From NCBI GenBank assembly GCA_937879855.1, contig CALFMO010000016.1, positions 62,001-126,000 on the forward strand: a stretch of 64,000 nucleotides of DNA, given 5' to 3'. This stretch comes from an uncultured Acidobacteriaceae bacterium. GTDB lineage: Bacteria > Acidobacteriota > Terriglobia > Terriglobales > Acidobacteriaceae. The notes below the pieces were generated by a model, which did not search any database, had not been told where the DNA came from, and saw only the letters and a program-made list of their open reading frames with translations. Within the stretch, counting starts at the first letter, position 1; every line of letters begins with the position of its first letter. Positions 17,774 through 27,682 of the stretch are shown here, one piece after another. The position numbers and the translations under genes were made by a program.

Positions 17774-20422
17774 ATGAACGATTTCTCCATTATCGGCAAG
17801 CCCATCGCGATGATCGACGCGGCAGAGAAGACCACGGGCGCCGGCAAGTACACCGACGACCTCAGTGTTCCTGGCATGCTCATCGGGAAGATTCTGCATT
17901 CGCCGTATCCGCACGCGCGCATCAAGCGCATCGACACCAACCGCGCCGAAAAGTACGATGGCGTCGTCGCGGTCGTCGTCGGAAAGGATGCTCCCAATCC
18001 TTACGGCATCCTCCCGGTCGGTCACGACGAACACGCGCTGGCTCTCGACAAGGTGCGCTATGTCGGCGACAACGTTGCTTGCGTGGTTGCCGTTTCTGAA
18101 TCGATTGCCGAGAAAGCGCTCGAACTGATCGACATCGAATACGAGGTGCTGCCTGCGTATTTCGATCCCGAAGAGTCGATGAAAGCGCAGTCCGATTTAA
18201 TTCACGACTCCAAGCCACAGAACGTGGAAAAGGATTATCACCACGTCTTTGGCGATCCCGACAAGGGTTTTGCCGAAGCCGATCAAATCGCGGAAGCGCG
18301 ATTTATCGCGAATGAAGTAACGCACGCCGCCATGGAACCGCATTCCACGCTGGCGTCGTTCGAACTCGATCCGCACACCGGCAAGCCTGGGCGTCTGACG
18401 GTCTGGTCTTCGACGCAGGTTCCGTACTACTTGCAGCACAAGCTGTCGCTGGTGCTTGAAATGCCGATGTCGCAGACACGCGTGATCAAGCCGCTGGTGG
18501 GCGGTGGGTTCGGCGGCAAGAGCGAGGTGATTCCTCTCGAAATCATCGCCGCAGTTGCCGCGCGAAAGGCGAAGGCGCCCGTGAAAATCACCTACACTCG
18601 CGAAGAAGTGTTCTGGGCGCATCGTGGTCGGCCCCGCACCATCATCGATTTGAAAACTGGCGTGACCTCTGATGGCCGCATTACCGCCGTAAAGGCACGC
18701 GTGGTGCAGGATGGCGGCGCGTACTGCTCCTACGGCGTCGTCACCATCCTTTATTCCGGCGCATTGCTGGGCGCACTTTACGACATTCCTAACATTCAAT
18801 ATGACGGATACCGCGTACTGACAAACAAGCCCGCGTGCGGCGCTATGCGCGGCCATGGCACCGTGAATGTCCGCTTCGCTTTCGAGTCGCAACTCGACGA
18901 ACTGGCGGCGAAGATTGGAATGGATCCTGCCAAGATTCGACAGAGTAATCTACTGCAGACGCCCTGCATTACGGTGAATGGCCTGCGGGTGCAAAGTTAC
19001 GGACTACCAGAGTGCATAGAGAAAACGGTGGAACGCTCGGGCTGGAAGGCGCGCAAAGGCAAGCTCCCCAAGGGCCGCGGGCTGGGCATTGCGTGCAGCC
19101 ACTATGTTAGTGGCGCGGCCAATTCGATTATTCGCTCGGACATGCCGCACTCTACGGTGAACATCAAGATCGACCGCGACGGTGGTGTGGTTGTCTATAC
19201 CGGCGCTTCGGAAATTGGTCAGGGATCGGACACGATGACCGCGCAGATCGCGGCTGAGGTGCTGGGGGGTTCGTTGGCCCGCGTGCGCGTGATTGCCGCC
19301 GACACGGATCTGACGCCAATCGACATCGGGTCGTACTCCAGTCGCGTGACCTTCATGGCGGGGAATGCGACCTTGCGGGCTGCCACGGAAGTCAAAAAGC
19401 TGATTGCAGCGGCGGCGGCAAGGAAGATGGGCTGCGAGATAGAAGAACTTATCTTTCGCGATGATGCGATTTTCAGAAAGGGAGGGACAGAGTCGGGCGC
19501 GAGCGAGTCCGCGCAAACTTCGCGCGGACCCGACGGCCGAGGGCGGCCGTCGCCACATGGTTCAACTGAGTCAGATAGGTTAACTCAGTCGCATGGGGCG
19601 GAACTGCCTACCGTTTCCGGCCATGTCGAAGGTCAAATCCTTCGCGGTTCGCTACAGCAGAAGCGGAAAGAAGAAGGCCCGAAAAACTCCATGACATTTG
19701 AAGAGGCCGTCGTGGCCGCTATCGATTTTCACGGAGCGCTCACCGGTACCGGCTCTTACGCGCCTCCGCCGGAGGCTCGCGGCGGCAAACACAAAGGCGC
19801 GGGGGTTGGTCCGTCGCCGGCCTATTCGTACTCTGCGCAGGTCGCCGAGGTTAGTGTCGACGAAGAAACGGGTGAGGTCACCGTTCACAAAGTCTGGGCC
19901 GCTCACGATTGCGGGCGCGCGTTGAATCCAGTTTCCGTCGAAGGGCAGATTATCGGTTCGGTGTGGATGGGCATGGGACAGGCGCTTACCGAGGAAATGG
20001 TCTGGAAAGACGGCATGCTCATGAATGCCGGATTGCTCGAATATCGCAGCCCATCGTCGGTGGAGTCGCCAGCGGTTGAGCCCATCATTGTTGAGAGCAT
20101 CGATCCCGAAGGCCCGTTTGGCGCGAAAGAATGCAGCGAGGGATCGCTGGCGGCGACGATCCCGGCGATTGCAAATGCGATCTTTGACGCGGTGGGAGTG
20201 CGCCTGCACGAGTCGCCGTTTACGCCGGAGAGAGTTCTGGCCGCACTCCGCGCTAAAAAGAATGCGAAGGCGCTGAACTTGACCGAGGGCGTTGACCCCA
20301 CTTCTCCCATACGCTTCCGCGAACATGGTGGCTCGCTCTGCTTCAACGGGAAAGGGCCGGAGCGGCACGCGCTCGATCCATCACGTCGCGAAACGCCGTC
20401 GGTCGCAGGGAGTGCGGATTGA
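17774..20422 (+). CDS. hcrA: Molybdopterin-binding large subunit, 4-hydroxybenzoyl-CoA reductase-type
   Basis: This 882-aa catalytic subunit has the xanthine-dehydrogenase layout: an a/b hammerhead (GAGKYTDDLSVPGMLIGKIL), then molybdopterin-binding segments including GGGFGGKSEV, AMRGHG and FGAKECSEG near the C-terminus, where Glu is the usual base near Mo. It should dehydroxylate or hydroxylate an aromatic CoA ester together with its neighbours. Two oddities stand out. A Gly/Ser-rich insertion at about residues 572-620 is encoded by stacked hairpins (19507-19589), and a tail of about 55 aa follows the usual end near LAALRAKK. The last codons overlap the FAD-subunit start as TTGA. Confidence 0.85.
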   Translation: MNDFSIIGKPIAMIDAAEKTTGAGKYTDDLSVPGMLIGKILHSPYPHARIKRIDTNRAEKYDGVVAVVVGKDAPNPYGILPVGHDEHALALDKVRYVGDNVACVVAVSESIAEKALELIDIEYEVLPAYFDPEESMKAQSDLIHDSKPQNVEKDYHHVFGDPDKGFAEADQIAEARFIANEVTHAAMEPHSTLASFELDPHTGKPGRLTVWSSTQVPYYLQHKLSLVLEMPMSQTRVIKPLVGGGFGGKSEVIPLEIIAAVAARKAKAPVKITYTREEVFWAHRGRPRTIIDLKTGVTSDGRITAVKARVVQDGGAYCSYGVVTILYSGALLGALYDIPNIQYDGYRVLTNKPACGAMRGHGTVNVRFAFESQLDELAAKIGMDPAKIRQSNLLQTPCITVNGLRVQSYGLPECIEKTVERSGWKARKGKLPKGRGLGIACSHYVSGAANSIIRSDMPHSTVNIKIDRDGGVVVYTGASEIGQGSDTMTAQIAAEVLGGSLARVRVIAADTDLTPIDIGSYSSRVTFMAGNATLRAATEVKKLIAAAAARKMGCEIEELIFRDDAIFRKGGTESGASESAQTSRGPDGRGRPSPHGSTESDRLTQSHGAELPTVSGHVEGQILRGSLQQKRKEEGPKNSMTFEEAVVAAIDFHGALTGTGSYAPPPEARGGKHKGAGVGPSPAYSYSAQVAEVSVDEETGEVTVHKVWAAHDCGRALNPVSVEGQIIGSVWMGMGQALTEEMVWKDGMLMNAGLLEYRSPSSVESPAVEPIIVESIDPEGPFGAKECSEGSLAATIPAIANAIFDAVGVRLHESPFTPERVLAALRAKKNAKALNLTEGVDPTSPIRFREHGGSLCFNGKGPERHALDPSRRETPSVAGSAD
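19507..19589. repeat. Hairpin-rich insertion inside the molybdopterin subunit gene
   Basis: Three inverted repeats lie within 83 bp. GTCCGCGC/GCGCGGAC is at 19507-19514 and 19522-19529, GACGGCCG/CGGCCGTC at 19532-19539 and 19544-19551, and ACTGAGT/ACTCAGT at 19565-19571 and 19583-19589. The first two are perfect 8-bp GC-rich stems. The frame stays open and encodes a low-complexity loop. The look is that of an intergenic palindromic element captured in a coding region. Confidence 0.7.
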
Positions 20423-21402
20423 GCCTCCCGGAATTCAAACTGCTGCGCCCACGCACCACCGAAGAAGCAGTACGCCACCTGAGGGAGCATACGAGCAACG
20501 TTCGAGTGCTCGCCGGCGGCACCGATTTGATTCCCTCCATGCGGCAAAAGCTTTTCGAGCCAGGGCACGTTCTCGATCTTCGCGGAATTACGGCGATGCG
20601 AGGAATCAGGCCGCAGGCCGACGGTGGCGCGGAAATCGGTGCCCTGACCACGCTGCGTGAGATTGAGCGTTCCGATTTCTTGCGCCAGCACTACCCGGTT
20701 CTCGCCGAGGCCGCGGCTACGGTGGCGTCGCCCGTGCTCCGTAACATGGGGACAATCGGTGGAAACATCTGCCTCGACACCCGCTGCCTCTGGTACAACC
20801 AGTCGCTGGCGTGGCGCAAGGGCTGCGGATTTTGCATCAAGAAAGACGGCGATCTTTGTCACGTGGCTCCCGGGGGAATGAAGTGCTGGGCCGTGTTTTC
20901 CGGAGATACGCCTCCGGCGTTGCTCTGCCTGAACGCGGAAATTGAAATTGTCAGCGCAGGCGGAACGCGTCGGGTGGCATTGCGTGATTTCTACACCGGT
21001 CTCGGTGACAACTATCGCAAGCTGCAGCCCAACGAACTTGTGACACGCATCTTCCTGCCCGCCGAGGCGGCTGGCTATTGTGGCGTTTATCGCAAGCTGC
21101 GGGTTCGCGGATCCATCGATTATCCGCTGGCAGGCGTCGCGGTGGTGATAAAGCGATCGAACGGCCATGTCGCGGACGCTCGCATTGGCATCACCGCTGT
21201 AAATCCCGCACCCCTGCTCGTGAAAGAAGCGCGGGACTTATTGGTAGGCAAGGCTGTGGACGAGGCCTTGGCTGAGGCGGTCGGCGACGTAGCCGCAAAG
21301 ACTGCGAAGCCTCTGACCACTTCCGCGTTAACACCGGAATACCGCCGCGAAATGATTCGTGTTTTCACCAAGCGCGCAGTGCTGGCCGCTGCGGCGAATT
21401 GA
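20419..21402 (+). CDS. hcrB: FAD subunit with extra [4Fe-4S] loop, 4-hydroxybenzoyl-CoA reductase-type
   Basis: This 327-aa FAD-binding subunit starts at a TTG overlapping the preceding TGA. FAD motifs are present: VLAGGTDLIPSMR near residue 30 and NMGTIGGNICLDTR near 109. Unlike ordinary xanthine-dehydrogenase FAD subunits, a cysteine-rich loop follows. Cys123, 139, 147 and 156 are spaced 16, 8 and 9, identical to my memory of the [4Fe-4S] ligands of Thauera HcrB (122, 138, 146, 155). That cluster is linked to the low-potential, reductive direction of 4-hydroxybenzoyl-CoA reductase. The spacing match is the main reason for the assignment. Confidence 0.85.
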   Translation: MSLPEFKLLRPRTTEEAVRHLREHTSNVRVLAGGTDLIPSMRQKLFEPGHVLDLRGITAMRGIRPQADGGAEIGALTTLREIERSDFLRQHYPVLAEAAATVASPVLRNMGTIGGNICLDTRCLWYNQSLAWRKGCGFCIKKDGDLCHVAPGGMKCWAVFSGDTPPALLCLNAEIEIVSAGGTRRVALRDFYTGLGDNYRKLQPNELVTRIFLPAEAAGYCGVYRKLRVRGSIDYPLAGVAVVIKRSNGHVADARIGITAVNPAPLLVKEARDLLVGKAVDEALAEAVGDVAAKTAKPLTTSALTPEYRREMIRVFTKRAVLAAAAN

Positions 21403-21444
21403 TCGCTCTGATATTCTTCTGGCGACCGCCAATCGCAGCGCGTA

Positions 21445-22287
21445 ATGATCACCGACTGCCACATCCATATCCAGCCGATGGAGATGTTCAAGCCACACGC
21501 GCTGGAACTGATGAAAACGAAGCGGCCGAATTTCGAGCAGATCGTTGAGTTCTGCCGCTCGCCTAAGGCTTTCCTCAAGTTCCTCGACGCGAGCGGCATC
21601 GACCGCGCCATGCTCATCAACTACGTTGCCCCTGAAGTGATTGGGTTTACCAATGGAGTGAATCAGTTCGTCGCCGACTATGTGAAGGAGAATCCCCAGC
21701 GGCTGCTATCGTGTGGCAGCCTGCATCCGCGGCACACCACGAACGTGCTGGCCGATGTCGAGCAGATTCTGCGCCTCGGCCTGCAGATGATCAAGATTCA
21801 TCCACCTCACCAGTTGCTGTTTCCCAACGACTACCTCAGCGGCGTAAAGGAGCTTGAGATCATTTACCGCGCCGCCGAAGCGAATGGTGTGCCGGTGATG
21901 TTTCACACCGGGACCTCAATTTTTCCCGGCGCGCGCAATAAATATGGCGACCCGATTTACGTCGACGATGTTGCGGTCGACTTTCCCAAACTGAAGATCC
22001 TGCTGGCCCATGGTGGGCGCCCGCTGTGGATGCATACCGCGTTCTTCCTGGTGCGGCGGCATCCGAATGTCTATCTCGACATTAGTGGCATCCCGCCAAA
22101 GACGCTGCTGAAATATTTTCCGCGCCTGGAAGAAATCGCGCACAAAACGCTGTTCGGCACGGACTGGCCCGGGCCGGGTGTGCCTGACATCAGGAAGAAT
22201 CTCGAGGAATTCAGGGCACTGCCACTGAGCGAAGCGGTTCAGCAACAGATTCTGACGAAGACGGCGTTGTCGATCTGGCCTGCCTGA
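21445..22287 (+). CDS. Amidohydrolase-2 family metal-dependent hydrolase
   Basis: This 280-aa TIM-barrel hydrolase has the metal ligands in order: CHIHI near the N-terminus (HxH), a later MIKIHPPH strand, MFHTG, LLAHGG and the final Asp in LFGTDWPG. The ACMSD/gamma-resorcylate-decarboxylase group has this arrangement, so decarboxylation or C-C hydrolysis are options besides amide or ester hydrolysis. It starts 42 bp after the FAD-subunit gene and likely belongs to the same aromatic pathway. The substrate is unassigned. Confidence 0.8.
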   Translation: MITDCHIHIQPMEMFKPHALELMKTKRPNFEQIVEFCRSPKAFLKFLDASGIDRAMLINYVAPEVIGFTNGVNQFVADYVKENPQRLLSCGSLHPRHTTNVLADVEQILRLGLQMIKIHPPHQLLFPNDYLSGVKELEIIYRAAEANGVPVMFHTGTSIFPGARNKYGDPIYVDDVAVDFPKLKILLAHGGRPLWMHTAFFLVRRHPNVYLDISGIPPKTLLKYFPRLEEIAHKTLFGTDWPGPGVPDIRKNLEEFRALPLSEAVQQQILTKTALSIWPA

Positions 22288-22484
22288 CTTCTTTGTTTTG
22301 CGGCCTGCCCAACATGGTCGCAAACATGGCCTTGGAAGCCTATCTTGCCACTCTCAGCCGTTCGATTGTGGTGCCCCAACAGTTGGAAAGTTCGGCGCAT
22401 TTGAGGTATAAAAAAAGGTTGCCCTCCCGCGTCCGACTCGCGCGGTCCAGCAACAGCGATTCTGGCGATCGAAGCGAGAAACTA

Positions 22485-23627
<1,143 letters not shown>

Positions 23628-23636
23628 GAACGTAGC

Positions 23637-23665
23637 GACAGCCGCCTCGGCTGTCACGGTTTTCT
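23637..23665 (+). terminator. Terminator-like hairpin after citrate synthase
   Basis: GACAGCCG at 23637-23644 pairs perfectly with CGGCTGTC at 23648-23655 around a 3-nt loop, followed by ACGGTTTTCT. A second imperfect hairpin (AGAGACGTT/AACGCCTCT, 23669-23692) follows. Both resemble the GC-rich interspersed hairpins seen elsewhere in this window. Confidence 0.55.
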
Positions 23666-23773
23666 CGTAGAGACGTTGGGTGCAACGCCTCTCGCACCTT
23701 AAGAAATGTCGGCACACGTCGAGCAGGAGCGGCCCCGCAGCCTCGCGCAAGGTAGAATAGAAGCTGGTTTTCT

Positions 23774-24940
23774 ATGCATCGCGTCTACCTCGACAACAAC
23801 GCAACCACGCCCGTGCTGCCCGAAGTCTTTGCGGCGATGCAGCCCTACTTCGTCGAGCAATTCGGCAACGCCTCGTCCATCCACCATCACGGCCAGCACA
23901 CACGAGCCGCGGTTGAGGACGCGCGTGAATCGGTCGCGGCTTTGCTCGGTTGCCAGGCGCCGGAGATTATTTTCACCAGCGGCGGCACAGAGGCGGACAA
24001 TCTCGCCATTGCTGGCTTGGTGAGCGCCGGCGATCACGTCATCACATCGAGCATTGAGCACCACGCGGTCTTGCTGGCATGTAAGCATCTGGAAGAAATT
24101 GGCGTGGAGGTGACGGTGCTGCCGGTCGACGGTCGCAGCTTGGTCGATCCTGCCGACGTACAGCGCGCTTTGCGACCCAACACTAAGCTGGTCTCAGTCA
24201 TGATGGCGAACAACGAGACCGGAGTTTTACTTCCGGTCGAGGAGATTGGAAAGATCGCGACCGAAGCGGGCGTTTATTTTCACACGGACGCGGTCCAGGC
24301 CGCTGCCAAAGTTGCGATCGATGTAAACCGGATCGGTTGCCACACGCTCTCCATTTCCGGACATAAGATTCACGCACCGCAGGGCATCGGAGCGCTATAC
24401 GTGCGGAAGGGAATTCAGATTCGCCCGCTGCTTTATGGTGGCAGGCATGAGCGTTCGCGCCGCGCCGGCACGGAGAATGTTCCAGGAATTGTGGCGCTGG
24501 GCAAAGCCGCGCAATTGGCGAAGGAAGCGCTCGACCGTGGCGACGACAAGAAAATGGCCGCAATGCGGGACCGCTTGCAGCAGGGAATTTTCGCCCAGGT
24601 CGAAGACGCAGGAGTGAACGGTGACAACACGACGCGTGTGCCCAACACAACGAATATTCATTTCGATCACATTGACGGTGAAGCGATGGTCATTGCCCTC
24701 GACTTGAAGGGCGTCGCAGTGTCGACGGGAGCTGCATGTTCGTCCGGCGCAATTGAGCCGTCGCATGTGTTGGTGGCCATGGGTCTGCGTCCGGATCAGG
24801 CGCGCGCCAGCATTCGCTTCAGCCTGGGCAAGCAGACCTCGCCAGAAGATATCGATGTAGCACTCGCGCTGGTGCCAGAAGTTGTGGCGCGTTTGCGGGA
24901 GCTTTCGCCCGTATATAAGAAAACCGCTCTTAGGTCTTAG
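23774..24940 (+). CDS. iscS: Cysteine desulfurase (IscS/NifS class)
   Basis: This 388-aa PLP enzyme releases sulfur from cysteine as a protein persulfide for Fe-S clusters and tRNA thiolation. The N-terminus is MHRVYLDNNATTPVLPEV, and EIIFTSGGTEADNLAI is the cofactor phosphate segment. The PLP lysine is about Lys198 in SISGHKIHAPQG and the catalytic loop Cys is about Cys322 in GAACSSGAIEPSH, in a long class-I loop. It sits directly upstream of mnmA, which uses IscS-type sulfur. No iscU is adjacent, so naming it iscS rather than nifS is a choice. Confidence 0.92.
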   Translation: MHRVYLDNNATTPVLPEVFAAMQPYFVEQFGNASSIHHHGQHTRAAVEDARESVAALLGCQAPEIIFTSGGTEADNLAIAGLVSAGDHVITSSIEHHAVLLACKHLEEIGVEVTVLPVDGRSLVDPADVQRALRPNTKLVSVMMANNETGVLLPVEEIGKIATEAGVYFHTDAVQAAAKVAIDVNRIGCHTLSISGHKIHAPQGIGALYVRKGIQIRPLLYGGRHERSRRAGTENVPGIVALGKAAQLAKEALDRGDDKKMAAMRDRLQQGIFAQVEDAGVNGDNTTRVPNTTNIHFDHIDGEAMVIALDLKGVAVSTGAACSSGAIEPSHVLVAMGLRPDQARASIRFSLGKQTSPEDIDVALALVPEVVARLRELSPVYKKTALRS

Positions 24941-25012
24941 CCTTTGGCCTTTAGCTCTTCGCGCATGCCGTTTGAAGAGCACAGTCATACGAATAAAGGT
25001 CCAAAGTGTTAA

Positions 25013-25035
25013 AGCTAAAAGCTAGAAGCTAGAAG
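25013..25035. repeat. AGCTAGAAG-type short tandem repeat
   Basis: AGCTAAAAGCTAGAAGCTAG and neighbours form overlapping AGCTA(A/G)AA units immediately before the mnmA start, related to the TAGCTA array at 17138-17202. The run ends about six bases before the ATG and may provide the purine-rich ribosome-binding site (GAAGG). Confidence 0.6.
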
Positions 25036-25041
25036 GTAACA

Positions 25042-26151
25042 ATGACTCGCGAGACGATTGCCGTAGCCATGTCGGGCGGTGTGGATTCTTCCACCGTCGC
25101 GGCCATGCTGCGCGCTGATGGACACAGCGTCATCGGCTTGACCATGCAGCTTTGGAACCAGCGTCGGTTGGCCGGGCACGAGGGCATGCCCGAGTCGGTG
25201 CAGGGACGCTGCTGCTCGCTCGACGATGTTTATGACGCGCGCCGCGTTGCACAGCAGATCGGCATTCCGTATTACGTTGTGAATCACGAGGAGCGTTTTG
25301 AGCGCGACGTGATTCGTCCGTTTGTCGAAGAGTATGTTTCGGGCCGCACGCCCATTCCCTGCAGCCTCTGCAACAATCATTTGAAGTTTGATCAGTTGCT
25401 CGTCGTTGCGCGGCAGATTGGGGCTGAGCGCGTCGCCACTGGCCACTATGCGCGTGCCGCGTTTGACGAGACGCGAGGCCGATGGCTGCTCAAGCGTCCT
25501 GCCGACTCAAGCAAGGATCAGACGTATTTTCTTTTCGGCCTGACCCAGGAGCAGCTGAGCCGCACGATTTTCCCGCTTGGCGATATGACGAAGCCGGAAG
25601 TCCGCGGACTCGCGCGCCAGCATGGGCTCGCACTCGCAGAGAAGCCCGACTCACAGGAGATTTGTTTCGTTCCCGGTGGCGACTACAAGCGCTTCATCGA
25701 CGCTTATCTCGGTGAGCAAGGCGAAGCGTTGCCTGACACTGCCGGCGATCTCGTTACGACAAACGGTGAAGTCATCGGCGAGCACGCCGGCATTCACAAC
25801 TTCACCGTAGGCCAGCGCAAGGGACTCGGCGTGGCCACGGGCTCGCCGCTCTACGTAATTCAGATCAGCGGCGCTAACCGGCAGGTTATCGTTGGCGGGG
25901 AAGAGCGTCTCTATTCGCGTACGCTGCGAGCCCGCCGCGTGAATCTCATTTCCGTCGAGGGTCTCCGCGAGCCGATGCGCGTGGCCGTGAAGATTCGGCA
26001 TCGCCACGAGCCCGCCCCTGCCATGATCGAAAGGGCGGGCGATGACGAAATTCTCGTCACCTTCGATCAGCCGCAACGCGCTATCACTCCGGGACAGGCC
26101 GCGGTCTTCTACGACGGCGACATTGTCGTCGGTGGCGGCTGGATCGCGTAG
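25042..26151 (+). CDS. mnmA: tRNA-specific 2-thiouridylase MnmA
   Basis: This 369-aa enzyme makes the 2-thio group of U34 in Lys, Glu and Gln tRNAs. The PP-loop ATP motif SGGVDSS is near residue 10, followed by the MnmA-specific insertion beginning LTMQLWNQ. The catalytic Cys pair lies in TPIPCSLCNNHLKF and in KPDSQEICFVPGGDY, and the C-terminal beta-barrel part starts at GQRKGLGVATG. Length and motif order are normal. It pairs functionally with the cysteine desulfurase just upstream. Confidence 0.96.
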   Translation: MTRETIAVAMSGGVDSSTVAAMLRADGHSVIGLTMQLWNQRRLAGHEGMPESVQGRCCSLDDVYDARRVAQQIGIPYYVVNHEERFERDVIRPFVEEYVSGRTPIPCSLCNNHLKFDQLLVVARQIGAERVATGHYARAAFDETRGRWLLKRPADSSKDQTYFLFGLTQEQLSRTIFPLGDMTKPEVRGLARQHGLALAEKPDSQEICFVPGGDYKRFIDAYLGEQGEALPDTAGDLVTTNGEVIGEHAGIHNFTVGQRKGLGVATGSPLYVIQISGANRQVIVGGEERLYSRTLRARRVNLISVEGLREPMRVAVKIRHRHEPAPAMIERAGDDEILVTFDQPQRAITPGQAAVFYDGDIVVGGGWIA

Positions 26152-26183
26152 GCGATCGGACACGCGCGAATATAATCCCGCGA

Positions 26184-27281
26184 ATGGCATCTGCAAATCT
26201 CCCGCTGCCACTCTCTCCAACGTCGTCTGCCGCGCCATCCCTCTGGAGTCGCCAATCCAGTCCACTCAAGCAGGGAATCAAGACCGGTTTGGCAGGCGCG
26301 ATCACCTACGCGATCTATGCCGGATTCCACCTGCCACAGGGATACTGGGCTGTCTTCGCCGCGCTGGTCGTCACCCAAGCGAACCTCGGCGCATCGTGGA
26401 AAGCGGCACTCTACCGCACGATTGGTTCGACGTGTGGAGCGCTCGCCGCTGCCCTGCTGATGCCAATCCTCGGTGACACGCCCGTTGGCGCGGGCATTGC
26501 ACTTTTCCTGCTCGCGACCTTCTTTGGCTATTTGACTTCTCTGCATCCAGCCTTCACCGCCGCAGGTTTCACCGCGGCATTGATTCTGGTGTTCGGCGGC
26601 CAAGGCGAACCATTTCACATGGCATGGCTGCGCGTGCTCTATACGATTTTGGGAGCAGTCGTCGCGTTCGCGGTGGGGGCGCTTATCTGGCCAGTTCACG
26701 CCCGGGTTGGTTTGCGCCACAAACTGGCAAGTATTTTGGAGGGGGCGGGAACACTCTACCGTGCAGTTGCCACCACTGCTCTACAAGGAATCGACAACGA
26801 AGAGCAGGTGCGCCAACTCGATCGCCAGTTGCATGACTTGCGGCGCGGTATTACCCAGCAGATGGACGAAGCGCGAAGCGAGCTGGCTTTTTCACGTTTC
26901 AACCAAGGCGCCTATCAGGCATTTGTCGATTTGGCAGATCAAGTTCGGCGACGCCTGACCGCGATGGCAGAGGATAGTTCTCTCTACGCGCACGCGCAGC
27001 CCAACCTGGTTCCGTCGCTCCCCGCACTGGTCGAGAAAACCGCGCAGGCCTTCGCTCAGTTGGCGCAAGCAGTGAGAAATCCCGCCGCGGCCGTAAATCC
27101 CGCACACATCGATTCCGCTATTGCCGACCTGAACGCCGATCTGGCCAAACTGCGCGAGCAGCGCGTCACCAATCCCTTTACGCTCGACCGCATGTTGCCC
27201 TTCTGGGCGTTGGTATTCAATTTGAAGGAAGTGGCGCAGGATTTGAAGCAGTTGGAATCAACGCTGCCCGAGCTTTTCTGA
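26184..27281 (+). CDS. FUSC-type membrane protein (aromatic-acid-exporter-like)
   Basis: This 365-aa protein has an N-terminal block of about six membrane helices (IKTGLAGAITYAIYAGF through VVAFAVGALIWPV) with the FUSC signature GYWAVFAALVVTQANLGASWKAALYRTIGS. A cytoplasmic helical domain rich in Gln/Arg follows. Relatives export aromatic carboxylic acids or small toxic compounds. A TATAAT at 26171-26176 ends only seven bases before the ATG, so the mRNA could be leaderless. The 3' end overlaps the convergent gene by about 24 bp. Confidence 0.8.
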   Translation: MASANLPLPLSPTSSAAPSLWSRQSSPLKQGIKTGLAGAITYAIYAGFHLPQGYWAVFAALVVTQANLGASWKAALYRTIGSTCGALAAALLMPILGDTPVGAGIALFLLATFFGYLTSLHPAFTAAGFTAALILVFGGQGEPFHMAWLRVLYTILGAVVAFAVGALIWPVHARVGLRHKLASILEGAGTLYRAVATTALQGIDNEEQVRQLDRQLHDLRRGITQQMDEARSELAFSRFNQGAYQAFVDLADQVRRRLTAMAEDSSLYAHAQPNLVPSLPALVEKTAQAFAQLAQAVRNPAAAVNPAHIDSAIADLNADLAKLREQRVTNPFTLDRMLPFWALVFNLKEVAQDLKQLESTLPELF

Positions 27282-27665
27282 ACAGGACTGGTTTCGGAGT
27301 TCTACGAGAAACGACTTTCCGGAATCTTTCAGTTTCCGCTCCAGGCGAGCCGTACAGTCGCAGTCGCCGCAAGCCCAGGGCTCGGTCCCATTCTCATCGC
27401 GGCATTTGCGGCGGTCGTGCGCATCCTGCACGCGTGTAAGTTCGAAGTATTCTTCCCAGTAGGGTTTTTCTTCCTGCAATGGCGTGGGGCAATAACAAAC
27501 TTCAACCCAGCGAGCGGTCTGGTCCGCACAGAGCCGGGCATCTTGCATGTTCCGGAGATACTCGCCCTCAGCGACCGACCCCTGACCCAGCGTTTGCTGC
27601 TCGATGGCTTCGAGAAGCGCCGCTTCACGACCGGGCTTTACGCGGGCTCGAACTAGATAACGCAT
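27258..27665 (-). CDS. Conserved-looking cysteine-containing protein, unknown function
   Basis: The N-terminal half of this 135-aa protein resembles a ferredoxin-like dimeric fold (MRYLVRARVKPGREAALLEAIE, then ARWVEVCYCPTPLQEEKPYWEEYF). A Cys cluster, KCRDENGTEPWACGDCDC, suggests a small metal site. I cannot name the family. It lies upstream of no other gene on its strand and is convergent with the FUSC gene. Confidence 0.65.
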   Translation of the reverse strand: MRYLVRARVKPGREAALLEAIEQQTLGQGSVAEGEYLRNMQDARLCADQTARWVEVCYCPTPLQEEKPYWEEYFELTRVQDAHDRRKCRDENGTEPWACGDCDCTARLERKLKDSGKSFLVELRNQSCSEKLGQR

Positions 27666-27682
27666 CGACTGTCTCTCTAACT

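Noticed and set aside
19652..21168. Long antisense open frames (238 and 421 codons) opposite hcrA/hcrB
   Set aside because: High-GC shadows of coding genes; no recognisable domains, and the sense strand has full family motifs.
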